Assembly: GCF_900116765.1 (NCBI RefSeq)
Contig: NZ_UETC01000006.1
Coordinates: forward strand, 124,001 to 188,000
Reading direction: 5' to 3'
DNA from: Jannaschia seohaensis
GTDB lineage: Bacteria; Pseudomonadota; Alphaproteobacteria; Rhodobacterales; Rhodobacteraceae
DNA: 64,000 nt
Shown here: piece by piece, positions 18,347-26,699 of the stretch
Position numbering within the stretch: the first letter of the stretch is position 1
How the letters are laid out: every line of letters begins with the position of its first letter
The notes under the pieces: generated by a model
The model's input: the letters and a program-made list of their open reading frames with translations, nothing else
What the model was told of the DNA's origin: nothing
Databases searched by the model: none
Position numbers and translations under genes: made by a program

Positions 18347-19219
18347 CTAAGGCGAGACCGCTGCCAGAGCTTCGGCCAGCGCGACGAGCCCTGCCTCGAC
18401 GGCCGAGACGAAATCGCCTTCGGCGGGCGGGATGGCGAGGGCCGGAACCACCGCCTGAGCGAGCCCCAGGGCGGCGACCGCATCACGGGCGGCGGCGGGG
18501 GGCTCGGCCTCCCAGATCAGCAGGCGCGCGCCGGTCTCAGCGGCGGCCCGCTCCAACTCGGCCAACTGCGCGGCCTCGGGCGCGACGCCCGCCCCCCAGT
18601 CGAGTTCCGTCACCTGCAACCCATAGGCCCGGCCCAGATAGGCATAGCGCGGATGGCTCGTGATCGCGGGCACCGGCATGCCCTCGACCAGCGCGTCGCC
18701 CGCGGCGTCGAGCCGGTCGAGTTCGGCGAGCAGGGCATCGAGATTGGCGGCCACCGGCCCATCGGGCAGCGCACGGGCCATCGCCGCCGCCAGCGCCTCG
18801 GCCTGCTCCGCGGCGAGATCGAGGTCGAGCCAGATATGGGGATCGATCCCCTCATGGCTGTGGCTGCCCTCGGCGCCATGGCTGTGGGTGATCGTATCCG
18901 TTGCGATCAGCGCATCCGACAGGGTGCGCGCCGTGTCGACCGTGCGCGACCGGGGCAGCGCCGCGCGGGTCGTCCAGTCCGACAGCCCCGCGCCATTCAG
19001 CACGATCAGATCGGCAGCCTGGATCTCGACGATCTCGGACAGGCTCGGCCGCCAGGAGGCCGGGTCGCGCCCCTCGGGCACGGCGAGCCGCACCTCGGCG
19101 GCGTCGCCCGCCAGCGCCTGCGCGAACTGCGCGACGGCGTAGCTGTCGGCCACGATCACGGGCCGATCCTGCCCCCAGGCGGGCGCCGCCAGCAGCGCCA
19201 GAAATGCGAGCGCCCTCAT
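18347..19219 (-). CDS. Second ZnuA-like periplasmic metal-binding protein
   Basis: A 290-residue cluster A-I solute-binding protein. The start ATG 19219 gives the signal peptide MRALAFLALLAAPAWG. Metal-ligand regions include a His-rich loop THSHGAEGSHSHEG just before DPHIWLDLDLA, and ITSHPRYAYLGRAYG. It differs from the canonical ZnuA at 13417: the first ligand histidine of the classic set is replaced in the PASWRPSLSE segment, where a GAxPHxxxPxP-type motif is expected. It is the last gene of a tightly overlapping operon with NikL/NikM-like proteins and a MacB-like ABC transporter; there is no own permease of the ZnuB type. Zinc or another divalent metal is likely, but the partner transporter is unproven. 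Confidence 0.85.
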   Translation of the reverse strand: MRALAFLALLAAPAWGQDRPVIVADSYAVAQFAQALAGDAAEVRLAVPEGRDPASWRPSLSEIVEIQAADLIVLNGAGLSDWTTRAALPRSRTVDTARTLSDALIATDTITHSHGAEGSHSHEGIDPHIWLDLDLAAEQAEALAAAMARALPDGPVAANLDALLAELDRLDAAGDALVEGMPVPAITSHPRYAYLGRAYGLQVTELDWGAGVAPEAAQLAELERAAAETGARLLIWEAEPPAAARDAVAALGLAQAVVPALAIPPAEGDFVSAVEAGLVALAEALAAVSP

Positions 19220-19554
19220 GCGCCCTCCCCCAGATCGGCCGGGGTCAGCAGCCAATAGCCCTCGTGATCGTCATCGGTGCGCACGGTGATCGACAAGCCA
19301 CCCGCCGCCGCGCCCCGGTCCAATGGAAACCGCGCGGTGCCGTCCGTGAGCGGCAAGGTCGCGAGCACCCTGCCCTCGGCATCCTCGACCACGACCTCGC
19401 CCAGCGCCGGAATGCGGCCCGAGGAAAACTTGGCCTCGACGACCACGACCTCCCCGGCATCGGCAGGCTGAACCGACGCGAAGACGTTGACGCGATGGGC
19501 CAGCGCGGGTCCGGCCAGGGCGAGCGCGACGGTCAGGACAAGCGCGCGGATCAT
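19216..19554 (-). CDS. Small exported NikL-like protein
   Basis: A 112-residue protein with signal peptide MIRALVLTVALALAGPALA and mature N-terminus HRVNVFASVQ. The AHRV-type N-terminus and the following beta-rich domain (VVVEAKFSSGRIPALGEVVV, ATLPLTDGTARFPLD) resemble NikL-type accessory proteins of metal uptake, which often use the amino-terminal histidine as a ligand. The C-terminal DDDHEGYW is another possible metal site. The start ATG 19554 overlaps the stop of the DUF4198 gene (ATGA), and its end overlaps the ATG of the ZnuA-like gene. Confidence 0.7.
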   Translation of the reverse strand: MIRALVLTVALALAGPALAHRVNVFASVQPADAGEVVVVEAKFSSGRIPALGEVVVEDAEGRVLATLPLTDGTARFPLDRGAAAGGLSITVRTDDDHEGYWLLTPADLGEGA

Positions 19555-20309
19555 TGCCATGCCTCGAAATGGACCCAGATCACCGCACCCAGCTCGACGG
19601 GCTTTTCCTCGCCCTCGAACGCGATCGTCTCGGGCGCGGTATTGAGCGCGGCGAAGCCCCACCATCCCGGCGCGGGCGCGGCATAGGTAAAGACGCCATT
19701 CGCGTCGGCCTTGATCGTCTGGGTGATCATAAGCTCGGACGGGGCGGAGGCCTGCTGGCCTTCGTTATAGAATTCGACCTCGACCTCGGCATAGGGCACC
19801 GGTTCGCCCTCCAGGCGGACGATCCCCTGAAAGACGTTCCCGGCCCAAAGGCCGAAGGGCTTGCTGAGCGGCACGATCTCGGTGCGCAGACCCAACTCCG
19901 CGTCCCAGCCTTCGTCGTCGCCATAGGCGGAGACATAGGTCTTGGTGAAATGCTGGATGAAGGCGTCCTCGGCCGGCTCCCAGTAAGGGACCGGCGTCAT
20001 GGCGAAGACATGGGTGCCGGGGCGCCCCAGCGCGTGAGTCAGGGTGAAGCCGGGCGCGCCCATCACGGTCGCGTCGGCCAGCGCGCCCCGCAGGTCGGTC
20101 GTCTCGCCCGCATGGGTGACGGTGAAGACCTCGGGCCGTTCCAGCACCATCCCGTCCTCCTCGAACGGGTGGGAGAAGGAGATCGTCAGGTCGACCGCGC
20201 GCCCCTCCTCCTGGGCGAGCATCGGGTCGGAGGGGATGATCATGCCGTAATGCGCGGCGGCGGGGGTGCCGGCCAGAAGCGCAAGAGCGGCAAGGGTCAG
20301 ACGGGTCAC
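19551..20309 (-). CDS. DUF4198 / NikM-like periplasmic protein
   Basis: A 252-residue exported beta-rich protein starting at GTG 20309 with AAGGAG seven bases upstream. After the signal peptide (MTRLTLAALALLAGTPAAA) the mature protein begins HYGMIIPSDPM, the N-terminal His-containing start typical of DUF4198/NikM proteins. TISFSHPFEEDGMVLERP and GVFTYAAPAPGWWGFAAL are family-like. Family members support nickel, cobalt or zinc uptake in the periplasm or outer envelope. It lies between the ABC permease gene (12 bases upstream) and the NikL-like gene (overlapping). Confidence 0.85.
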   Translation of the reverse strand: MTRLTLAALALLAGTPAAAHYGMIIPSDPMLAQEEGRAVDLTISFSHPFEEDGMVLERPEVFTVTHAGETTDLRGALADATVMGAPGFTLTHALGRPGTHVFAMTPVPYWEPAEDAFIQHFTKTYVSAYGDDEGWDAELGLRTEIVPLSKPFGLWAGNVFQGIVRLEGEPVPYAEVEVEFYNEGQQASAPSELMITQTIKADANGVFTYAAPAPGWWGFAALNTAPETIAFEGEEKPVELGAVIWVHFEAWQ

Positions 20310-20320
20310 GGAATGCTCCT

Positions 20321-21478
20321 TCAGGATCCGAGGGCGATCAGCCTGGCTGCGATGGTAGGTGCCTGAGACAACAAGACAATGACAAGCGGCAGGGCCAGCA
20401 GGGCGGCCCCGGCTATCACCAGCGCGACTTCGGCCAGCGCCATGCGTGCGATCGTGCCACGGCCCGCCCCCAGCGCGAAGGCCGTCCGCATCTCGGGCGC
20501 GCGCAGCCGCCAGGAGAGGAACAGCGCGAGACCCAGCGCCAGACCCGCCGCGATGCCGACCACCAGCGTCACCGCATCCACCAGCGCCGCGATGCGCAGA
20601 AGCCGCGCCACCAGCGCCTCGATCACGTCGGCGGGCACGACGGCCTGCACCGGTCCCTCGGCATCCAGGTAGCGGCCCCGCAGGATCGTCGCGGAGCGGT
20701 CGTCATAGGGCGCGACCATCACCGCGGTGACCGGGTAGGTCGCGGGATCGCCGTGGAAGTGGAAGCTGTCGATATTCTCCGGGGTGATGCGGGCGTATTG
20801 CACGGCGCGGGCGGCGGCGGCCGCCGCGTCTTCACCCTCGGCCAGGATGTCGTCATGGCCATGGCCGATGCCCGCGATGACCCAGGCGGTCTTGATGTCC
20901 ACGAAGACGGCGTCGTCATCCGGCGTCCCGGTCGGAGCCAGCACGCCCACGACCGTCATCTCCAGCGGATAAGCGCCGTCGAGGTCGAAGAGGTTTTCGG
21001 GGTCCGACAGGATGGCATCGCCGGGGCCCGCGCCCAGCCGCGCCGCCGCGCCCGCGCCCAGCACCGCCTCGCCCAGCAGCGCGAAGGGCCGCCCCTGGGC
21101 CACCTCCAACGCGCGCAGGTCGAAATAGTCGAGCGTCGTGCCCACCACCCGCGCGCCGCCCGCGGTGAAGCGGGTATGCAGCGGGACGGGGATGCCCAGC
21201 CCCGAGTCCCACACCGCTTCGGAGGCGGCCATGTTGGTGGGCTCCGGCAGGTCGTCCGTGAAATAGGCCCCCGCCATCACCAGATCGAGCCGCGAACCGC
21301 GTGTGCCGAGCAAGAGCGGCGTCGCCTCGGCCCGGGCGCCGAGTTGCGCCTCGCCCTGCGCCAGCAGCGTCCGCGTCAACACCGGCACCGACAGAACAAG
21401 AGCGGCGGCCACCACCAGCACCAGGGTCCGCGCCCAGTGGAAGCGCAGGTTGGCGGCGGCGAGATAGAGCGCGTTCAT
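20321..21478 (-). CDS. FtsX/MacB-type ABC transporter permease
   Basis: A 385-residue permease with one N-terminal membrane helix (TLVLVVAAALVLSVPVLT), a periplasmic domain of about 220 residues, and three C-terminal helices (LVDAVTLVVGIAAGLALGLAL; IARMALAEVALVIAGAALLA and neighbours), the FtsX/MacB layout. FALGAGRGTIARM is the conserved cytoplasmic loop. The periplasmic part contains ITPENIDSFHFHGDP and GIGHGHDD, unusual histidine-containing spots. Proteins of this type are mechanotransmitters, moving or extracting substrates in the periplasm rather than importing them. The stop and start codons overlap with the ATPase gene. Confidence 0.88.
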   Translation of the reverse strand: MNALYLAAANLRFHWARTLVLVVAAALVLSVPVLTRTLLAQGEAQLGARAEATPLLLGTRGSRLDLVMAGAYFTDDLPEPTNMAASEAVWDSGLGIPVPLHTRFTAGGARVVGTTLDYFDLRALEVAQGRPFALLGEAVLGAGAAARLGAGPGDAILSDPENLFDLDGAYPLEMTVVGVLAPTGTPDDDAVFVDIKTAWVIAGIGHGHDDILAEGEDAAAAAARAVQYARITPENIDSFHFHGDPATYPVTAVMVAPYDDRSATILRGRYLDAEGPVQAVVPADVIEALVARLLRIAALVDAVTLVVGIAAGLALGLALFLSWRLRAPEMRTAFALGAGRGTIARMALAEVALVIAGAALLALPLVIVLLSQAPTIAARLIALGS

Positions 21479-22134
21479 GCCGTCCCCCCGAGATCGGCGA
21501 AGTCGATCACCCGGTCAAAGCGAGGCAAGAGCTCGTGGTCATGGGTCACGCACAGCAGCGCGGCCCCGGTCTCGGCGGCCTGCGCGAAGAGGAGGTCCAG
21601 CGCGGCTGCCTTGTTCGCCGGGTCCAGGTTCCCGGTCGCCTCGTCGGCGAGGATGACCTTGGGCCGGGTCACAAGGGCGCGGGCGATGGCGACGCGCTGC
21701 CGCTCCCCCTGGCTGAGCTGGGCGGGACGGCGGCGGGTCTTCTCGCCCAGCCCGAACTCGGCGAGCAATGCGCGGGCGCGGGCGCGGGCCTCTTTGTCCA
21801 AGGCCAGCCCGGTGCCCACGCGATAGGGGTAGAGGACGTTCTCCTCGGCGGAGAGGTAGTCGACCAGGGCGAACTCCTGAAAGACGAAGCCGACCGAGGC
21901 GGCGCGCGCGGCCCGGCGCGCCCGGTCGGGGAGCGCCGAAATCGCCCTCCCATCCAGCGTCACCCGGCCCGCATCGGGCACCGCGATGCCCGAGACGAGG
22001 TTCAGAAGCGTCGTCTTCCCCGCACCGGACGGCCCGACCACCGCTACCCGCTCCCGCGCGGCGACATCCAGAACGGGCACCGACAGCGCGAAGCCCGAGC
22101 CATAGGCGAAACGCAGGTCGCGGATTTCGATCAT
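21475..22134 (-). CDS. ABC transporter ATPase (LolD/MacB type)
   Basis: A 219-residue ATPase starting at ATG 22134 (MIEIRDLRFAYG). Walker A is GPSGAGKTT, the Q-loop is GFVFQEFALVDYLS, the signature is LSQGERQRVAIARAL, Walker B is VILADEATGNLD and the switch is VTHDHELL. The FQEFALVDYLSAEENV segment and the ATGNLD Walker B are typical of the MacB/LolD/FtsE class, matching the adjacent FtsX-type permease. It overlaps both neighbours by four bases. Confidence 0.95.
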   Translation of the reverse strand: MIEIRDLRFAYGSGFALSVPVLDVAARERVAVVGPSGAGKTTLLNLVSGIAVPDAGRVTLDGRAISALPDRARRAARAASVGFVFQEFALVDYLSAEENVLYPYRVGTGLALDKEARARARALLAEFGLGEKTRRRPAQLSQGERQRVAIARALVTRPKVILADEATGNLDPANKAAALDLLFAQAAETGAALLCVTHDHELLPRFDRVIDFADLGGTA

Positions 22135-22736
22135 CCGTCGGAAGATCCCGCGTCGCCGCCGGGGAGGGTCGTCAGCGTGCCCGCCTCGGTGCGGTCCACA
22201 TCGGTCAGGCGGAAGCCGGTCAGCCGCCAAGCGCCCTCGGCCGGGGCGATGGTCAGCTCGGCGGCGTAGGCGTTGCCGCGGATATGGGTGTGCTCGGCAT
22301 GGCCCACTTCGCCCAGCACCGCCCAGCGCACATCGGCGGTCATCACCTCGCCCTCCATGCGCCAGGTGCCGTCGGTCAGGCTGAGTTCGTGCACGACCTG
22401 GTCGGGCAGGCCGCCCGTCGCCAGCGCGCCCGCCCGCTCCAGGTAGAGATCCTCCAGCGCGTCGCCCGCCGCGACCTGCGCCAGCCCGTCATAGATCGCC
22501 CGCTCCTCCGTCTCGGCAAAGGCGGCATAGACCGCGGCCAGCACAGCGAGCGTCACGCCATAGCCCTCGCCGCGCAGGCCCGCCGCGTCCACCGGCCCGT
22601 CGAGCCCCGGCGCGGGCAGCACCTGCGGCGGCGCCGGGCGCAGCAGCCAGACGCCAGCGCCCAGGGCCGCGAGAAGCGCGACACTCAGCAAAATGGCGGG
22701 GGCGCGCCGGGGGGACGGGACGTCGGAAACAGTCAT
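22131..22736 (-). CDS. Membrane-anchored protein heading the metal operon
   Basis: A 201-residue protein with one N-terminal membrane helix (APAILLSVALLAALGAGVWLL) and a periplasmic domain of about 165 residues: YGVTLAVLAAVYAAFAETEE, ALEDLYLERAGALATGG and EVGHAEHTHIRGNAYAAELT. The His-containing GHAEHTHIRG segment could bind metal. I do not recognise a named family. It is the first gene of the six-gene operon down to 18347 and overlaps the ATPase gene start by four bases, so it is probably a periplasmic subunit or adaptor of that transporter. Confidence 0.75.
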   Translation of the reverse strand: MTVSDVPSPRRAPAILLSVALLAALGAGVWLLRPAPPQVLPAPGLDGPVDAAGLRGEGYGVTLAVLAAVYAAFAETEERAIYDGLAQVAAGDALEDLYLERAGALATGGLPDQVVHELSLTDGTWRMEGEVMTADVRWAVLGEVGHAEHTHIRGNAYAAELTIAPAEGAWRLTGFRLTDVDRTEAGTLTTLPGGDAGSSDG

Positions 22737-23089
22737 GGCGCCCTAGTTAGTGCTCTGTAAGCGCGTCACAACGCCGAACTGCGCGTCAGGCCGTCCTGGC
22801 GGCTGACAGGGCTGCTTCCGGCGGTCGGCTCCCCGGCTGCGGCCCCTCCGGTCCGCGACGCGCAGGACGAATTCGCCCGCGACCCCAAGGACGGGCACAT
22901 CCGCGCAGAGGCCGGGATTGGCTGGCTTTTCCGCCCGAGGCGGCGGCGTCCTGCCCTTCGCGCCAAAGGTCGCCGAACCGCCCGCCGTGCCTCCTCCCCT
23001 TGCGTAACAGGCACTTGTCTGACGATAACGGAGCCATCGGACGGCCTCCTGGCTGCGGCGCGGAGGCACGCAACAGGGGATAGCATATC
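22737..23089. other. Intergenic region between divergent operons
   Basis: About 350 bases that must hold the promoters of the metal operon (leftward) and of the FG-GAP/RTX gene (rightward). No Zur-box-like GTTATA dyad was seen here, in contrast to 13387-13404. No RNA gene or convincing small gene recognised. Confidence 0.5.
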
Positions 23090-25669
23090 ATGGCCATCGA
23101 TATCCGAACGCTTCTCGGCGACAGCGGGGACCTCAACTTCACCGCTCTCGGAGAGCCCGGCTCCAGTGCCGCGTCCCTCGGGGTCGGCGCGCGCGTCGAG
23201 ACCCTGGGCGACTTCAACGGCGACGGGATCGACGACGTGGTCATCAGCACGCCGGGCCTGGACCTGCCCTCACCGGTCGCGCCGCGGACCGACGCGGGCG
23301 GCGCCTTCGTGGTCTATGGCGGCAGCGCGCTGGCCGCCGCGGTGAGCGGGGACAGCACACTGGACCTGTCCACGACGGCGCTGACGGATCTGGGCTTCGG
23401 CATCGTCGGTGCGCTGACGGACGACTTCACCGACGCCAAGGCCGCGGGCGACGTCAATGGCGATGGCTTCGCAGATATCCTACTCGCGGCGCCCAGCTTC
23501 GTCGAGGTCCCCTCCGACGGCCTCTTCGACATTGGCTTCGACCACCGCCCGGGGACCGCCACGATCCTCTATGGCGGCCCGGACGCCGCCCAGGCCATCG
23601 CTCAGAACAGTGGCCTGCTGGACCTGGCGGCGCCGGTAACCGATGTGACCACGATCGCGGGCGAACCCGATTTCGTGCGCTTGGGGCTCAGCTTTGCCGG
23701 CGGCGGCGACCTCAATGGCGACGGGTTCGACGATGTGGTGGTCGGCACGTTCCAGGGGGCGGGCGCCTTCTACAACCCGGACGGGACGGAATTCGAGGTC
23801 CCGGACATCACCGATATTCCCGACATCCCCGATATCCCTGGGTTCGACATCCCCATCGACATCCCGAACCCCGGGGAAGGGCTCGGCCGTCTTTATGTCG
23901 TCTATGGGGGCGAAACGCCAAGCCCGACGGTCGATCTGGCCACCGACATCGTCGGCGGCGACGGCAGCCAGGGCTTCCTCGTGCGCGGCTATGTGACGAC
24001 CCGCATCGAAGGCGGGGACCAGGTGCCCGACTTTATCGGCAGCGTCGGCCTGTTCGACAGCCTGGCGATGGTGGATCTGAACGGCGACGGCCGGGACGAG
24101 CTGGCCATCGGGGTCGCCTTCGGCGGCACGCTGGTCGACCCGGCCGCGCCCGACCCCTATGCCACCGGCGGGCTGTTTCTGCTGTCGGCGCCCGAGACAG
24201 CAGCGGCGTCTGTCGATCTGCGCGACGAGATCTTCCTGGAGGGCCTACGGGCCGGGGAGTTCACGCTGGCGGGCTTCAACCCGTCCAATCTTGGCGATGT
24301 GAACGGCGACGGCTTCGACGATCTCGCGGTCTCCGCGCCGCTCCTGGACGTGCAGCGCGGGGCGACGCTCGATGTCAATGCGGGCGGGATCTACGGCCTG
24401 TTCGGCGGCGAGGACGCCCTGACACAGATCGTGCAGGAAGGCGGGCTGGCGGCGGCGGCCGATCTCTTCCTGACCGGCGCCACTGCGGGCGCGAGCGCGC
24501 CGGTGGCGCTGGACGATGTCTTCACGACCGACAATCCCGACGAAGAGATCCTCGGGACGCTCGGGATCGGCCTTGTGGGTCTGGGCGATATCGACGGCGA
24601 CGGGATCGACGATTTCGGCGTCGGTCTGTCCGAGGGAGGCATCGGCGCCGGCACCGTCTACATCATCCGTGGCCGCGACGGCGACTCGCCCCTCGCAAGC
24701 TTCGACGCGCTGAACAATCTCGGTCTGGCCGAAGGCGTCGCCAATGGCGGGGTGACGGAGCTGACCGCGGGCGAGGACGACTCCCTCGGCTTCGCCATCG
24801 CCTCGGCAGAGCTGGGCGAGAGCCCGTCCCTGCTGCTCGGCGCACCCGGACAACTCATCAGCGAAGACGGCTTCGACCGGCCGGGACAGATTTACGTCTT
24901 CAATGCCGACGCGCTTGACGACGCGGGCGGCAGCGATGGCGGCACCGGAGGCGGCGGCGACACTGGCGGCGGTGACCCCGACCCGAACCAACGGATCACC
25001 GGCACCGCCTCTGCGGAAACCCTGACCGGCGGCAGCGGTGACGACACCGTCACTGGCGGCGGCGGGGACGACATCTTGCGCGGCCTCGCCGGCAATGACG
25101 ACCTGGGCGGTCAGGCGGGCAACGACGTGCATGAGGGCGGTCCCGGCGACGACCGCTACCTGATCACCGATGCAGGCGACACCGTCATCGAACTGCCGGG
25201 CGAGGGCTCCGACCAGGTCTTTGGCCGCGTCGATATCGATCTGGGCAGCGCCGAAGTGGAAGTCGTTCGCCTCCTCGGCCGCGACAATCTGGACGTGACC
25301 GGCAACGACGTCGATCAGCGCATCTTCGGGAATAACGGCAACAACATCCTACGGGGCGGCGGCGGTGAGGATATCCTGACCGGCGGCGGGGGCGACGACG
25401 TCTTCGTCCTGGAATTCGCCAATCGCGGGGACCCGGTGACGATCACCGATTTCGCCGCGGGTGACCGTCTCGCCATCGACGATCGCTTCTTCGGCGGCGA
25501 TCCCGGCATCAACCCGCGCCCGGCCGACGCCCAGACGGTCGCGAATGCCCTGGCCTCCGGCGCGGCGGCCTATGACCGCAGCACCGGCGAGCTGAGCCTC
25601 GGCGGCGACGTCGTGGCCGTGATCGACGACAAACCCCTGCTGGGCGCCGACGACGTGCTGCTGTTCTGA
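23090..25669 (+). CDS. FG-GAP (integrin-like propeller) and RTX secreted protein
   Basis: An 859-residue extracellular protein without signal peptide. Residues 1-620 form a beta-propeller with at least six FG-GAP calcium loops of the form GD(F/V/L)NGDG(I/F)DD followed by V(V/L)(I/L/V)xxP, for example LGDFNGDGIDDVVIS, AGDVNGDGFADILLAAP and LGDVNGDGFDDLAVSAP. A glycine-rich linker (about 625-645) leads into RTX nonapeptides (GGSGDDTVTGGGGDDILRG; GGGGEDILTGGGGDDVF) and the end module ITDFAAGDRLAIDDRFFG. One propeller loop carries a repeated IPDI run. Type I secretion is likely. Adhesion or surface binding is the usual role of such propellers, but no ligand can be named. Confidence 0.9.
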   Translation: MAIDIRTLLGDSGDLNFTALGEPGSSAASLGVGARVETLGDFNGDGIDDVVISTPGLDLPSPVAPRTDAGGAFVVYGGSALAAAVSGDSTLDLSTTALTDLGFGIVGALTDDFTDAKAAGDVNGDGFADILLAAPSFVEVPSDGLFDIGFDHRPGTATILYGGPDAAQAIAQNSGLLDLAAPVTDVTTIAGEPDFVRLGLSFAGGGDLNGDGFDDVVVGTFQGAGAFYNPDGTEFEVPDITDIPDIPDIPGFDIPIDIPNPGEGLGRLYVVYGGETPSPTVDLATDIVGGDGSQGFLVRGYVTTRIEGGDQVPDFIGSVGLFDSLAMVDLNGDGRDELAIGVAFGGTLVDPAAPDPYATGGLFLLSAPETAAASVDLRDEIFLEGLRAGEFTLAGFNPSNLGDVNGDGFDDLAVSAPLLDVQRGATLDVNAGGIYGLFGGEDALTQIVQEGGLAAAADLFLTGATAGASAPVALDDVFTTDNPDEEILGTLGIGLVGLGDIDGDGIDDFGVGLSEGGIGAGTVYIIRGRDGDSPLASFDALNNLGLAEGVANGGVTELTAGEDDSLGFAIASAELGESPSLLLGAPGQLISEDGFDRPGQIYVFNADALDDAGGSDGGTGGGGDTGGGDPDPNQRITGTASAETLTGGSGDDTVTGGGGDDILRGLAGNDDLGGQAGNDVHEGGPGDDRYLITDAGDTVIELPGEGSDQVFGRVDIDLGSAEVEVVRLLGRDNLDVTGNDVDQRIFGNNGNNILRGGGGEDILTGGGGDDVFVLEFANRGDPVTITDFAAGDRLAIDDRFFGGDPGINPRPADAQTVANALASGAAAYDRSTGELSLGGDVVAVIDDKPLLGADDVLLF

Positions 25670-25694
25670 GGCGCGGCGCACAGGCCATCGCAGT

Positions 25695-25720
25695 CCCGGC
25701 GGGGGCGGAGCGCCGCCGGG
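25695..25720 (+). terminator. Hairpin after the FG-GAP/RTX gene
   Basis: CCCGGCGG / CCGCCGGG 8-base stem with a 10-base loop, 26 bases after the stop codon, followed by AAGAAAGG rather than T's. Possible terminator. Confidence 0.4.
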
Positions 25721-26077
25721 AAGAAAGGACCGCGATCAGAGGTGATCCGGCACGCTCGGTCCGCACATCTCAGCCGGGCGCGCGAAGCGCTTGGAGCGGC
25801 GGGAGACCGGCCGCCGTATTCGGCGGCGCGGCCAGCCCGAAGCGGCTGTTCGCGATGGACTGCGGCAGCGGTTGGCGCGAGACAGGCCGCATTGCGGACG
25901 AAGCTCCGAGGCTTTCGCAGCGGGGTATCGCCGCATCCCAGGCCCCGCGCACACCCACCGGCTGCCCGAAGGCGATGCACGCGCCACGCGCGCCGCGCAC
26001 GTGAAACCTCGTCGGTTGGCCTTGATGCCCATGGGAACGGCCCCTGGCCTGCGGAGAGGTCCCGACGCGCGACATGC
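25721..26077. other. Intergenic stretch, no recognisable gene
   Basis: About 360 bases with open frames on both strands but none resembling a known family. It separates the FG-GAP/RTX gene from a decayed RTX gene and may be eroded coding sequence. Confidence 0.4.
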
Positions 26078-26530
26078 TCAGAACAGCATCACGTTATCGA
26101 TGCCGAGCCGTAACGGGCCTTCGAAGGTCGCGATCACCTGCAGCCGCCAGGGCCGTCCCGTCCGTCGATATCGAAGAAGAGCTGCTTGTTGCGCAGGCTG
26201 AACGAGGCGAGCCCGTCGTTCAGCAGCCCCCGGATGTCGGCCGGAGCCAGTGCTCTGGGGTCGGTACCGCTATCGCCCAACCCGAAGAACCGGTCGTCCA
26301 GGAGCAGCTTGTCCTGCGTATCGAAATCCATGATCGCCGCGTCCGGCGGGGGATCGGTCCGTTGGAAGGCGAAGTCGTCCGCCCCCTCTCCGCCCGTCAT
26401 GACGTCGTTGCCACCGCCCGAGGCGAGAACGTTGCTTGCCGCGTTGCCGAGCATCTCGGTGTCGCCGTCTTCACCGAGGAACCGCGCGGCGCAGTCGATC
26501 CGGAACCGGCCGCGAGCCGGATCAACGGCC
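26078..26530 (-). pseudogene. RTX protein C-terminal remnant with frameshift
   Basis: On the minus strand, a C-terminal RTX segment reads MLGNAASNVLASGGGNDVMT, then [28 protein letters not shown] and NKQLFFDIDGRDG, like the ends of the two intact RTX proteins here. The frame then stops at TGA 26134-26136. In the next frame the expected end, VIATFEGPLRLGIDNVMLF, continues to TGA 26078-26080, so a one-base shift lies near 26140-26160. On the upstream side the frame stays open but loses RTX character before about 26530. It is therefore a truncated and probably dead gene, unless the shift is a sequencing error and a start was missed. Confidence 0.7.
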
Positions 26531-26699
26531 GCGTCGCTCCCCTCGACCGGCAACCGATCACGCTGATCTCGCGCGCGATTCCGTTCTCCGCGCTGGCTTC
26601 CCATCATCAGGCGGCGGAACGCCGCCCGAACGATAAAGCCGCCCTCAAACCCCATGCCGAGCTGTGCCCACCCTGCGCCAGACGCGCCGCCAGGGCCGG

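Noticed and set aside
16316-19258. 980-codon plus-strand open frame
   Set aside because: It lies antisense to the hydroquinone reductase, hemerythrin and ZnuA-like genes, all with convincing motifs. The translation is low-complexity Arg/Gly/Ala typical of shadow frames.
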